This document shows positions 1 to 9,149 of a stretch of 64,000 bases of DNA, one piece after another. The position numbers and the translations under genes are program-made. The notes under the pieces are model-generated. The model saw nothing but the letters and a program-made list of their open reading frames with translations, was not told the origin of the DNA and did no database searches. The number at the start of each line of letters is the position of its first letter. Position 1 is the first letter of the stretch. The stretch covers positions 1 through 64,000 of the forward strand of contig NZ_JANRHH010000029.1 in assembly GCF_030433435.1 (NCBI RefSeq). Direction: 5' to 3'. Origin of the DNA: Polycladomyces subterraneus. GTDB lineage: Bacteria; Bacillota; Bacilli; Thermoactinomycetales; JIR-001.

Positions 1-28
1 TAGGACGCTGCCAGGCAGGTCAGACGAA

Positions 29-60
29 CAGCTCACCGTTATGGTGAGCTGTTTTTTGTT
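29..60 (+). terminator. Rho-independent terminator of the upstream gene
   Basis: A 10-bp perfect stem (ACAGCTCACC / GGTGAGCTGT) with a short loop is followed by a run of six T and then GTTT. It ends a transcript whose gene lies before the window. Confidence 0.85.
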
Positions 61-300
61 TAAGTGTGGATGGGATATAAGATATTGAAGGAACTGCACC
101 GGGACGTGATGAAAGGGTTCGCGGAGAAAACCCTACCCGGAGGGGAAGAACCTCTTGGGTGGGCTGTTTTTTATACTGAAGGGAAATAGATGGTCATTTA
201 GAATTGGATATCGTGATTCTGATTGAACAGAGAGTGACATGGACTGGGTTTCAGCATAAAATAAAATAGAAGCGAAGTGTGGATGTGTCTTGTAAAAGAA
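61..300. other. Gap with one hairpin, no gene seen
   Basis: No convincing ORF is seen here. A nested hairpin at about 131-165 (CCTACCC / GGGTGGG with an inner GAGG/CCTC pair) is followed by GCTGTTTTTT, so it could end a short transcript or be the 3' part of a small RNA. No family is recognised. Confidence 0.4.
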
Positions 301-301
301 G

Positions 302-331
302 GTATGATCCACCAGCCCCCTGGTGATAATG
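302..331 (+). promoter_or_regulatory. Sigma-F type promoter of csfB
   Basis: A -35 like GTATG (302-306), a 15-nt spacer and a -10 GGTGATAATG (322-331) match the sigma-F pattern GYWTA - N15 - GGNRANANTW at 13 of 15 positions. csfB is a known forespore sigma-F gene in B. subtilis, which fits. Confidence 0.6.
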
Positions 332-375
332 GGTGAAAACGGTGAAAAGGTGGGTCGGGATTGCGGGAGCGAGCA

Positions 376-549
376 ATGCCATTACGATGTATTGTGTGTG
401 ACCAGCGTGATTGGGATGGGATTACGGTAATGGAAGAGTTCATTTGCGGACGATGTGAACGTGAAATGGTTCGCACACCCGTTGAACACGAAAAATATCC
501 GTTTTTCGTCGTTCAGATGCGAAAGATTTGGCTGAGAGAGCAGGCATAA
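376..549 (+). CDS. csfB: Anti-sigma-G factor Gin (CsfB)
   Basis: A 57-residue protein with two Cys pairs, CIVC near residue 5 and CGRC near residue 26, in the zinc-finger arrangement of Gin, followed by the conserved EKYPFFV stretch. Gin binds and inhibits sigma-G (and sigma-E) so that the late forespore programme does not start early. The ATG at 376 is preferred over the TTG at 361 because GGGAG (365-369) sits 6 nt upstream. It has its own sigma-F-like promoter and terminator, and position next to the yaaO-like gene matches B. subtilis. Confidence 0.88.
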   Translation: MPLRCIVCDQRDWDGITVMEEFICGRCEREMVRTPVEHEKYPFFVVQMRKIWLREQA

Positions 550-557
550 GACAAATG

Positions 558-590
558 GAAACGGGGACCCTTGGTGTCCCTGTTTCTTTG
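558..590 (+). terminator. Terminator after csfB
   Basis: An 11-bp stem (GAAACGGGGAC / GTCCCTGTTTC, one G-U pair) followed by TTTGTGTTT. Confidence 0.75.
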
Positions 591-607
591 TGTTTGGGGG
601 GATGGAT

Positions 608-2032
608 TTGCTCGACCATTTTCGGGTGCCGCTGTATGAAGCGCTTTGCTCACATTGTTCCCATTCCCGTGGAAATTATCATGTACCGGGACACAAACAA
701 GGTCGTGCGTTTGATGAGAAGGGCCTCCGGTATTTTCGTTCCATATTGGAGATCGACCTGACCGAGGTAGGCGAGTTGGATGATCTGCATGATGCCCAAG
801 GAGTGATAGCAGAGGCACAGGCGTTAGCGGCCGACGCATTCGGTGCGGATCGGACGTTTTTTCTGGTAGGGGGCACCACAGCAGGTATTTTGGCGACGAT
901 CCTGAGCATCTGCCGACACGGAGATCTGCTTGCTGTTCAGCGCCATTCGCACCAATCCGTGTTTCACGCCTGTCGTTTGGCAGGTGTTCAACCGGTGTAT
1001 CTCGGCTCCTGTCTCGACCCGGACACCGATTTGGATACCGGAATCGATCTTCGGCAGCTAGAAGAAGTGCTCCATCGATTCCCGCAGATCAAAGGGGTGG
1101 TGATCACCAGCCCCTCTTATTTCGGCGTGGTACAACCCGTAAAAACCATCGCGGCAATCTGTCATGAACACGGTGTGCCGCTTGTGGTGGACGAAGCCCA
1201 CGGAGCGCATTTGACTTTTTCAGATCGATTGCCACTGTCGGCCATGCAGGCTGGTGCCGATGTGGCAGCGCAGTCCACACACAAAATGTTACCGGCGATG
1301 ACCATGTCGTCCATGTTGCATGTGCAGGGAGATGCGATTGATCTGGAGGATCTCGTCACATGGCTGCGAGTCATTCAATCCAGCAGTCCGTCCTATCCAT
1401 TGATGGCCTCATTGGATCTGGCCAGGCGCTACATGATGACTCGTGGTAGGGAAGAACTTTCCCGTGTCATCGAGGCTGCTCTTCGCCTACGGGAGTGCGT
1501 GTCCAATCTGGCCCATCTGGAGCCGTTGTCCGCTGCGTGTCAAGATCCACTGAAGCTGGCGATTCGGGCCAGAAAACGGATATCGGGCTACCGAATGCTG
1601 GAGTGGTTGGAGCGGCGTGGGATCTATGCGGAACTGGCCGATCATCAATCAGTTTTGTTTGTCTTTACGATGGGAACGAGAGAAAGGGATTGGACATTGC
1701 TGTGTGAGACCTTGCGGCAATTAGACCAGGAAATTCCCGATATGGCCGAAGAAAGCCCCTGGTCGGTCCCGGATTTGCGATCGTGGACGCTAGCCGATGG
1801 ACCGCTTCACGAATTAATGGGTGCGGATAAAATGTCAGTGCCGCTCCACTCTGCCGTCGGCAGAATTTCCGCTACGATGGTGGTTCCGTATCCACCGGGA
1901 ATTCCGTTGTTGTTACCGGGTGAACCCGTAACAGAAGAAAAGGTGTCGTATATGGAACGTGTGGTGGAACGGGGTGGAAAAATACGGGGGCTTTCCGGAC
2001 GTTTCCCCTTAACGCTATCCGTGTTACAGTGA
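608..2032 (+). CDS. Orn/Lys/Arg decarboxylase family, YaaO-like PLP enzyme
   Basis: About 474 residues of a fold-type I PLP decarboxylase. Seen: the N-terminal HVPGHKQG motif, the VDEAHGAH stretch that contacts PLP, STHKMLPAM with the Schiff-base lysine, and a C-terminal domain with PYPPGIPLLLPGE. The family decarboxylates lysine, arginine or ornithine to polyamine precursors; the substrate cannot be told here. The start is uncertain: GTG 590 lacks an RBS, ATG 602 abuts GGGGGG (596-601), and TTG 608 has the best spacing (6 nt). It lies directly upstream of tmk as yaaO does in B. subtilis. Confidence 0.85.
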   Translation: MLDHFRVPLYEALCSHCSHSRGNYHVPGHKQGRAFDEKGLRYFRSILEIDLTEVGELDDLHDAQGVIAEAQALAADAFGADRTFFLVGGTTAGILATILSICRHGDLLAVQRHSHQSVFHACRLAGVQPVYLGSCLDPDTDLDTGIDLRQLEEVLHRFPQIKGVVITSPSYFGVVQPVKTIAAICHEHGVPLVVDEAHGAHLTFSDRLPLSAMQAGADVAAQSTHKMLPAMTMSSMLHVQGDAIDLEDLVTWLRVIQSSSPSYPLMASLDLARRYMMTRGREELSRVIEAALRLRECVSNLAHLEPLSAACQDPLKLAIRARKRISGYRMLEWLERRGIYAELADHQSVLFVFTMGTRERDWTLLCETLRQLDQEIPDMAEESPWSVPDLRSWTLADGPLHELMGADKMSVPLHSAVGRISATMVVPYPPGIPLLLPGEPVTEEKVSYMERVVERGGKIRGLSGRFPLTLSVLQ

Positions 2033-2076
2033 ACGTAGTCATAAGTAATCAAACTGAAACGATGATGGAGGAACGG

Positions 2077-3044
<968 letters not shown>

Positions 3045-3058
3045 CGGAGGGATGACAT

Positions 3059-4084
3059 ATGGCGTTTGGGGACGTTGTCGGGCAGGAACAAGTGGTTCGC
3101 TTTCTGCAAAATGGATTGCGCACCGGCCGTTTGGCCCATGCCTATGCCTTCGTCGGCCCGTCCGGTACAGGACGCAAACAGATGGCGATGGAGCTGGCCA
3201 AGGCGCTTCATTGTGAGCGGTTGTCCGATGACGCTTGTGGTGAGTGCCGGAATTGCCGCCGGATCGATCACGGCAATCATCCCGATGTAACAGTGATTGC
3301 GCCTGATGGCCAATCGATCAAGATCGAACAAGTTCGCCAGTTGCAACGGGCATTTCTATACAGCGCAGAAAAAGGGGCTACACGTGTAGCCATACTGGAG
3401 CAGGCGGACAAACTGACGGTGCAGGCGGCCAACAGTTTGTTGAAGTTTTTGGAGGAACCCTCTCTGCCCATGGTAGTCGTTCTGATTGCAGAAAATGTAC
3501 ATGCACTGTTGCCGACGATACGCTCACGTTGCCAGTTGCTCCGATTCGCTCCTCTCCCTCCCCATGTCATCGCACAATCATTGGAGCGGGAAGGGATTCC
3601 CCCCACACTGGCCCGCATTGCCGGTCATTTGAGCCAAGGTTTGGGACAGGCACGGGAGTTGGCTTCTGGAGATGGATTTGCCCAGCTTTGTGAGCGGGTG
3701 ATAAAATGGAATGAGGAACTGTTATCGAAAGGGTCGGCAGCGCTTGTCACCTTGCAGACAGAGTGGATGGATCGGGAAACGTCGAAAGAAACGCTGGAAA
3801 CGATCCTTGATCTGATGCTGCTCTGGTTGCGGGATCTGCTCCGTGTCAAGTTGGGGAGCGCAGGCGAGCCGGTCTTTGTCGATTGGAGTGCCGTTCGGGA
3901 GCGTCAAACCGCTAAATGGACCACATCTCATCTGATACATGCGATGGAGTCCATTCTTCACGCCCGACGGCAGTTGACTGGGCCCATGCAACCCCAAGCG
4001 GTGTTGGACCAAATGGTCCTGGTCGTGCAGGAGGGATCTGTCCATGTTGGCAGTCGTAGGAGTCCGCTTCAGACAAGCGGGTAA
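3059..4084 (+). CDS. holB: DNA polymerase III delta-prime subunit
   Basis: A 341-residue AAA+ clamp-loader subunit. Seen: the N-terminal VGQEQVVRFL motif, the P-loop-like GPSGTGRKQMA near residue 37, a zinc cluster with CGECRNC near residue 60, and the SRC motif (TIRSRCQLLRF) of sensor/arginine-finger region. It helps load the beta clamp at the replisome. ATG 3059 follows GGAGGG at 3046-3051. The 3' end overlaps the start of ricT by 41 nt. Confidence 0.94.
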   Translation: MAFGDVVGQEQVVRFLQNGLRTGRLAHAYAFVGPSGTGRKQMAMELAKALHCERLSDDACGECRNCRRIDHGNHPDVTVIAPDGQSIKIEQVRQLQRAFLYSAEKGATRVAILEQADKLTVQAANSLLKFLEEPSLPMVVVLIAENVHALLPTIRSRCQLLRFAPLPPHVIAQSLEREGIPPTLARIAGHLSQGLGQARELASGDGFAQLCERVIKWNEELLSKGSAALVTLQTEWMDRETSKETLETILDLMLLWLRDLLRVKLGSAGEPVFVDWSAVRERQTAKWTTSHLIHAMESILHARRQLTGPMQPQAVLDQMVLVVQEGSVHVGSRRSPLQTSG

Positions 4085-4847
4085 AATATACTACTTTGAT
4101 CCCGGCGACCACCCGATCCGCCGCGGTGACCACGTTATCGTGGAAACCGTTCGCGGTATCGAATACGGCAAGGTGGTCGTCGGAAAGCGGTTTGTGTCGG
4201 AAGATGAAGTGGTATTGCCGTTGAAAAAGGTGATTCGCATCGCCGACGATCAGGATGCTGAAGTGATGAAGGCCAATCGTGAATCAGCTAAGGAAGCGAT
4301 GGCCATTTGTGCGGAGAAAATCCGCCAGCACGGGTTGGAAATGAAGTTGGTGGATGCGGAATACACCTTTGACCGCAATAAGGTGATTTTTTATTTCACG
4401 GCCGACGGACGAGTTGATTTCCGGGAGTTGGTCCGCGATTTGGCCGCTGTTTTTCGCACACGGATTGAATTGCGTCAAATCGGGGTTCGTGACGAAGCCA
4501 AAATGTTGGGCGGAATCGGACCTTGCGGCCGTATTTTATGCTGCTCTTCCTTTCTCGGTGATTTTGAACCCGTTTCGATCAAAATGGCCAAGGATCAGAA
4601 TCTGTCTCTCAATCCAGCAAAGATATCCGGGTTGTGCGGCAGGTTAATGTGTTGTCTCAAGTTCGAAAATGAACATTATGAAATGGCCAAACGCAATATG
4701 CCCGACATCGGGGTGCGGGTAAAAACCCCCGAAGGCGAAGGAAAAGTGGTTGTTCTCAACATGTTGGAACGTAAAGTCCAAGTGGAATTGACAGAATCCG
4801 GCCGCAAAGTGGAACATCCTGCGGAGGAAGTCACCGTTGTCAGATGA
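4044..4847 (+). CDS. ricT: RicT (YaaT), PSP1-domain protein
   Basis: A 267-residue PSP1-domain protein with the characteristic cysteine-rich block CGRILCC ... CGRLMCC near residues 156-196. In B. subtilis RicT joins RicA and RicF in the iron-sulfur Y-complex that promotes RNase Y cleavage and affects the Spo0A phosphorelay, competence and biofilm. The start overlaps holB and has GGAGG at 4029-4033. The chain ends with a KOW-like segment (EGEGKVVVLNMLERKVQVEL). Confidence 0.93.
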   Translation: MLAVVGVRFRQAGKIYYFDPGDHPIRRGDHVIVETVRGIEYGKVVVGKRFVSEDEVVLPLKKVIRIADDQDAEVMKANRESAKEAMAICAEKIRQHGLEMKLVDAEYTFDRNKVIFYFTADGRVDFRELVRDLAAVFRTRIELRQIGVRDEAKMLGGIGPCGRILCCSSFLGDFEPVSIKMAKDQNLSLNPAKISGLCGRLMCCLKFENEHYEMAKRNMPDIGVRVKTPEGEGKVVVLNMLERKVQVELTESGRKVEHPAEEVTVVR

Positions 4848-4956
4848 GAAACAGGCGCCGTTACGATCATCGTCATGACAGAATCTTCGGTGTATCGGTA
4901 TTGAAACCACCGACGGATGGTTACGCCACAGAGTTCGGGTGATTGAGGTGGGGGGC

Positions 4957-5295
4957 GTGGACAAACAGGCGATTTTTACCCAAGTGTCCCAAATCGAAGA
5001 ACGCATCGGCGATCTATATACCGAATTGGGAGGCCTCAAGGAACAGATTGTCCAGCTGATCGAAGAAAATACACGTCTGGTGATGGAAAATCAGAACTTA
5101 CGGGAACAATTGGAGAAATTGAGCCAGACGGAAGAAGGAAAACATGTGCGAAAACGTTCCGAAGAAGCGGGAGGAGAGGGGTATGACAACCTAACCCGCC
5201 TCTATAACGAAGGGTTTCACATCTGCAATGTGCATTACGGCAGTTTGCGTACTGACGGAGATTGTTTGTTCTGTCTGTCCTTTTTGAACAAATGA
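4957..5295 (+). CDS. yabA: Replication initiation control protein YabA
   Basis: A 112-residue protein with an N-terminal leucine-zipper coiled coil (residues about 5-62, heptads through [15 protein letters not shown]) and the C-terminal zinc-binding [19 protein letters not shown] motif. YabA bridges DnaA and the DnaN clamp and stops over-initiation. GTG 4957 is chosen over the in-frame GTG at 4939 because GAGGTGGGGG lies just upstream and the protein then starts MDKQ like its B. subtilis counterpart. In B. subtilis yabB follows; here a repeat element does. Confidence 0.93.
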   Translation: MDKQAIFTQVSQIEERIGDLYTELGGLKEQIVQLIEENTRLVMENQNLREQLEKLSQTEEGKHVRKRSEEAGGEGYDNLTRLYNEGFHICNVHYGSLRTDGDCLFCLSFLNK

Positions 5296-5317
5296 GTGAC
5301 CGATCTACGCATGGTCA

Positions 5318-5352
5318 GGTTGTTGACAAAGTCTGAGGGCTCTGATTTCCCG
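5318..5352 (+). repeat. Left end of family-2 inverted repeat
   Basis: TTGTTGACAAAGT followed by a few bases and GGGCTCTGATTTCC. The same arrangement is found in the opposite orientation near 47676-47712 and the first part recurs at 27233. Probably the end of a mobile element relic. Confidence 0.45.
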
Positions 5353-5375
5353 TCCGATGCTCCGTTTCCTTGCGG

Positions 5376-5590
5376 CTAGGGCGTGACTGGTAAATCTGCG
5401 AGGAAGTAAATAATTCCCATATGAGTGAAGACCTGGGAGAAATCAAATCGCGGGCAACTTCCTCCAAGCGAAGCGTACCTTCCCCGCGTCTCGCGCTCCG
5501 GATAGGAGCGGCCTTGATCTGCTTCCTTGCAGGGTACAGGTGGAGCGATCCGGGATAGTAATTGGACAGTGTTCACCAGACACGTGCTAG
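5376..5590. repeat. MITE-like element, family 1, longest copy
   Basis: About 215 bp bounded by CTAGGGCGTGACTGGT on the left and ACCAGACACGTGCTAG on the right, which are imperfect inverted repeats (13 of 16). Internal blocks shared with other copies are CGCGGG...AAGCGAAGCGTAC...CCCGCG, a GATCTGCTTCCTTGCAGGG block, and GGACAGT before the right end. It has no credible ORF. It sits where yabB is found in B. subtilis. Confidence 0.8.
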
Positions 5591-5685
5591 AATCGATCGA
5601 CGGGATCAGACCCGCTTCCCCTCAAATAGGGTGCCCGATTTTCCATGAGCAGGTATGGGCTTTCGCGTTAGTGTTGACGTCAGGA

Positions 5686-5704
5686 TTGACCAGACACGTC
5701 TTAA
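5686..5704. repeat. Solo right end of a family-1 repeat
   Basis: TTGACCAGACACGTCTTAA matches the right end of the family-1 element. No left end is recognisable close by, so it is a decayed or nested second copy. Confidence 0.55.
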
Positions 5705-5805
5705 CGGGGGAATATGGACTTCAGTGAGGGACGGCTTTCCGCGGGACTTTTGTCAGGAGTCTCGTCGGAACAGCCGGTGTTTTTTTCTAGGGGAGGTTGT
5801 GCAAA

Positions 5806-6066
5806 TTGAGCGCGAAACCGTATGTGGTATATGTGTTGGAATGTGTCGATGGCAAATTGTACACGGGAATTACCACAGATTTGAATCGTCGCCTTCGTCA
5901 GCACGAATCGGGTGAAGGCGCCAAGTATACCCGCGGCAGGGGACCGTTTATTGTCAGATGGGTGGAAACGGGCCCGGATCGGTCATGGGCGCTCAAGCGA
6001 GAGAGGGAGATCAAACGAATGAGCCGTCAGCAAAAAGAACGGCTCATATATGGAATGGAGGTGTGA
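5806..6066 (+). CDS. yazA: GIY-YIG domain protein, YazA family (UPF0213)
   Basis: An 86-residue single GIY-YIG domain: VVYVLECVDGKLYTGITTD carries the paired Tyr-containing strands (here YVL and YTG), followed by the Arg of NRRLRQH and the basic C-terminal helix. The family is a small nuclease fold of unknown cellular role. TTG 5806 is preferred because GGGGAGG (5790-5796) is 9 nt upstream; the TTG at 5797 abuts it. It precedes rsmI with no gap, as in B. subtilis. Confidence 0.85.
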   Translation: MSAKPYVVYVLECVDGKLYTGITTDLNRRLRQHESGEGAKYTRGRGPFIVRWVETGPDRSWALKREREIKRMSRQQKERLIYGMEV

Positions 6067-6954
6067 GTGGTGCAGGTGCAAAAGAGTTTTGATCACACGG
6101 GCGGTGTATTGTACATTGTGGGCACGCCGATCGGCAACTTGGACGATTGGACTCCGAGAGCAAAAAACGTATTTGAAACGGCCGATGTCATCGCCGCCGA
6201 GGACACACGACACACGCAAAAACTGCTGAACCGATTTGGTATTCGAAAACCGCTCATCAGTTATCATGAACATAATCGTCACAACCGGGAAAAGGAATTG
6301 ATCGATCGTTTGAAACAAGGAGAAACGGTAGCCCTGGTCAGCGATGCCGGCATGCCCGGTATTTCTGATCCGGGGGAGGAATTGATCCAGTCAGCGATCG
6401 CATGCGACATCCCCGTCATTCCTGTTCCGGGTCCCAATGCGGCAGTGACAGCTCTCGTCGCTTCGGGCCTGCCTCCCCAACCGTTCCTCTTTTTGGGTTT
6501 TTTACCTCGGAACGCCCGTGAACGAGAAGAGGTTTGCCGCCGATGGAGAAGGGTGGAGGCCACATTGGTCTGTTACGAAGCCCCGCACCGGCTGAAGGCC
6601 ATGTTGCAAACGGTTCGGGAAGTGATGGGTGACAGACGTGTGGCCTTGGCTCGTGAGCTGACGAAACGACATGAGGAGTGGTTACGCGGCACGGTGAGCG
6701 AGTGCCTTCAATGGTTGGAGGATCACCCACCTCGTGGAGAGTATACCGTGGTCATCGCCGGTTGCGAAGGGGAGGGGCCTTCCATGGAGGATCCGGAGGA
6801 AACCGCTTGGTGGCAGTCATTGACTGTCATAGAACATGTGAAACATTATCTCGCACAAGGGGAAACCAAAAAGGCGGCGATTCAGCGAACAGCACAAGAT
6901 CGTGGTTTGCCCAAACGGGAAGTGTACAACCTGTATCATCGTGAGCAGGATTGA
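6067..6954 (+). CDS. rsmI: 16S rRNA (cytidine1402-2'-O)-methyltransferase
   Basis: A 295-residue SAM-dependent tetrapyrrole-methylase-fold enzyme. Seen: GTPIGNLDDWTPRA near residue 20, AEDTRHTQKLLNRFGI, the glycine-rich SDAGMPGISDPG loop and PVPGPNA, all RsmI signatures. It 2'-O-methylates C1402 in the ribosomal decoding centre. The first GTG (6067) follows the yazA stop directly, and GGAGG at 6057-6061 could also serve the second GTG at 6070. Confidence 0.94.
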   Translation: MVQVQKSFDHTGGVLYIVGTPIGNLDDWTPRAKNVFETADVIAAEDTRHTQKLLNRFGIRKPLISYHEHNRHNREKELIDRLKQGETVALVSDAGMPGISDPGEELIQSAIACDIPVIPVPGPNAAVTALVASGLPPQPFLFLGFLPRNAREREEVCRRWRRVEATLVCYEAPHRLKAMLQTVREVMGDRRVALARELTKRHEEWLRGTVSECLQWLEDHPPRGEYTVVIAGCEGEGPSMEDPEETAWWQSLTVIEHVKHYLAQGETKKAAIQRTAQDRGLPKREVYNLYHREQD

Positions 6955-7017
6955 GGGGAGAATACCTCTGGCTGCCATTGACCACAAAGCATATAGGTAT
7001 GATGGAGGAAAGCCAGG

Positions 7018-7257
7018 ATGGTGCAAATCCTCGTGGTCGAAGATGATGCCAACATTCGCAACGTGATTTGCTCTTATCTGAAAAAAGAAGGTTTTGTCGT
7101 GCATGAGGCAGATGATGGGCTGGAAGCGCTGGAGGAAATGGACTCTCACCCCATCGATCTCATCTTCTTGGACATCATGCTTCCGGAGAAGGATGGATGG
7201 GAAGTGTGCCAAGAGATCCGGCGTGACCGGGACATTCGGGAAGTATCGCAAGTTTGA
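7018..7257 (+). pseudogene. Truncated response-regulator receiver domain
   Basis: Seventy-nine residues that look like the first two thirds of a CheY-like receiver: acidic pair VVEDDA near residue 7 and phospho-acceptor Asp in LIFLDIMLP near residue 53. It stops before the switch Thr/Ser and Lys strands and has no output domain. The sequence after the stop does not continue the fold in any frame that I can read, so this is most likely a relic. A good RBS (GGAGG at about 7004) is still present. Confidence 0.7.
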
Positions 7258-7700
7258 GAAAATCGACATCTAACGGGTACCTGGACGAAGCGTTCGGCTC
7301 GATCGAGCCACAGCTGCATTCTTCCTCGAATACCTTCACCTCTCCTTACATTGCCATCGGATCATCTGGGAAACTGGATTGATTCGGTGGCTTTTTTGAA
7401 AACAAACTTTCCTCTTTAAAACGGCCACTTTCACCTCAATTCTCGGATCTAAAGTCGTTTTTTTGGCGGCTTTTGCGGAGAAGCCTCAGTAAGCCTTTTT
7501 CTTTTTCAAGACATCCATGTGGTTGTGACATATTCCCTTGATTCGGGAGGAGAAACAGGAAACATATTAGAAAAAAGAGAAATATCGAAATGAAGGAAAA
7601 CATGTTTATTGCGAGAGGGAAAAACTCGACTCGCATTACACATCAGTGCCTATTTGACGAACAAGCATCATAAGCTGGTACCAGCAACCTCTCGGAGGTG
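7258..7700. other. Long gap before the PTS gene
   Basis: No gene is seen. It contains T-rich stretches, a GGCTT/AAGCC hairpin near 7475-7493 and a small palindrome GCTGGTACCAGC about 25 nt before the PTS start codon. The palindrome could be an operator, but I cannot assign a regulator. Confidence 0.35.
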
Positions 7701-7706
7701 GTAAGG

Positions 7707-9149
7707 ATGAATATCTTGGGAAAACTGCAGCAGGTGGGAAAAGCGTTCATGCTGCCGATTGCGGTGATGCCGGCGGCAGCCATCCTCCTCAGGCTGGGTG
7801 CATTGTTGAGCGATCCGAATCTCGTTGCCAAGGGAAGTATCTGGTTTCAAGTCGGGGAAGTGTTGAGCAAAGGGGCGGGCGCCATTTTCGACAACCTTCC
7901 CATCTTGTTCGCCGTCGGCGTAACCGTGGGCATGACCGGTGGAGCCGGTGCGGCCGCACTGGCGGCAGTGGTAGGGTACATGGTACTCAAAGCGGTTGTC
8001 GGTGTGCACGACACGGAAGACAACAAGTTGGACACGGGAGTGCTGGGCGGCATTATCACCGGATTGGTCACTGCTTATCTGTACCGCAAATATCACAATA
8101 TACGTCTGCCTGATTGGTTGCAGTTTTTTGGAGGAAAACGGTTTGTCCCCATAGTGACGTCTGTGGTGATGATCGGAATCGGCGTCGTGTTTCTGTTTGT
8201 GTGGCCCGAGGTGCAAAAGGGAATCCAAGCGGCCGGAGATTGGTTGATCGGGGTTGGTGCGGTTGGGTTGTTCGCCTACGGTCTGCTTAACCGGTTATTG
8301 ATCCCCTTTGGATTGCACCACATCTTGAACACATTGGTCTGGTATACTGTCGGAACATTTACAAAAGGGGGACACACCTATACGGGGGATTTGACGCGCT
8401 TTTTCGCCGGCGACCCAACGGCGGGATCGTTTATGGCCGGTTTTTATCCCATTATGATGTTTGCTTTGCCAGCTGCCGCCTTGGCCATGATCCGGGCCGC
8501 CAAGCCGGAAAAGCGTGCCGCGGTGCGCGGCGTACTGTTGAGTGTGGCGTTGACCGCCTTTTTGACTGGGATTACGGAGCCGATCGAATATATGTTCATG
8601 TTTTTGGCTCCGGTATTGTACGGGATTCACGCATTGTTGACCGGGACTTCGATGGCCCTCTTGTATTTATTGGATATCCGGCACGGCTTTGGTTTCTCAG
8701 CAGGGTTTATCGACTACGTTATCAACTATCCGTTGGCACATAACGCCTTTTGGATCATTCCCATCGGATTGGTCTATGCCGTTTTGTACTATATGATTTT
8801 CCGGTTTGCTATCGAAAAATGGAATCTGCCCACGCCCGGCAGGTTGGAAGAGGGTGAAGACACTGAATTACCGGTTGCCGTCGGCAAAGATGGTGAAGAT
8901 GAGGAGGCACTCGCCGTATTGCGGGCGCTCGGTGGCAAGGAGAATATTGAGCAGCTGGATGCCTGTATTACGCGGTTGCGGTTGACTGTCAAAGATGAGG
9001 GAAAACTGGATACCGAGGCGCTGAAACGGTTGGGTGCGTCCGGTGTGGTCAGATTAGGTAAGGGCAACTATCAGGCTGTATTCGGCACACGGTCCGAACT
9101 GTTGAAGGATAGGATCTTGAAATGGATGGAACGCGAGGATGAAGGATGA
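7707..9149 (+). CDS. PTS permease IIBC, N-acetylglucosamine/glucose type
   Basis: A 480-residue membrane protein in the order IIC then IIB. The IIC part (about residues 1-375) is strongly hydrophobic with the family motifs VMPAAAILLRLG near the N-terminus and GITEPIEYMFMF. The IIB part has the phospho-Cys in DACITRLRL (Cys420). No IIA domain is fused, so a separate IIA must phosphorylate it. The closest family by motif is NagE/NagP, with uptake of GlcNAc as GlcNAc-6-P the likely role; glucose cannot be excluded. ATG 7707 follows GGAGG (7694-7698). Confidence 0.85.
   Translation: MNILGKLQQVGKAFMLPIAVMPAAAILLRLGALLSDPNLVAKGSIWFQVGEVLSKGAGAIFDNLPILFAVGVTVGMTGGAGAAALAAVVGYMVLKAVVGVHDTEDNKLDTGVLGGIITGLVTAYLYRKYHNIRLPDWLQFFGGKRFVPIVTSVVMIGIGVVFLFVWPEVQKGIQAAGDWLIGVGAVGLFAYGLLNRLLIPFGLHHILNTLVWYTVGTFTKGGHTYTGDLTRFFAGDPTAGSFMAGFYPIMMFALPAAALAMIRAAKPEKRAAVRGVLLSVALTAFLTGITEPIEYMFMFLAPVLYGIHALLTGTSMALLYLLDIRHGFGFSAGFIDYVINYPLAHNAFWIIPIGLVYAVLYYMIFRFAIEKWNLPTPGRLEEGEDTELPVAVGKDGEDEEALAVLRALGGKENIEQLDACITRLRLTVKDEGKLDTEALKRLGASGVVRLGKGNYQAVFGTRSELLKDRILKWMEREDEG

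Noticed and set aside
61-200. Possible signal recognition particle RNA or riboswitch
   Set aside because: I found no conserved helix-8 tetraloop motif or riboswitch core, only a nested hairpin with a T run.
7668-7690. NagR/DasR-type operator at the GCTGGTACCAGC palindrome
   Set aside because: It resembles the half-sites TGGT/ACCA but lacks the central bases of the known operator; not enough to name a regulator.
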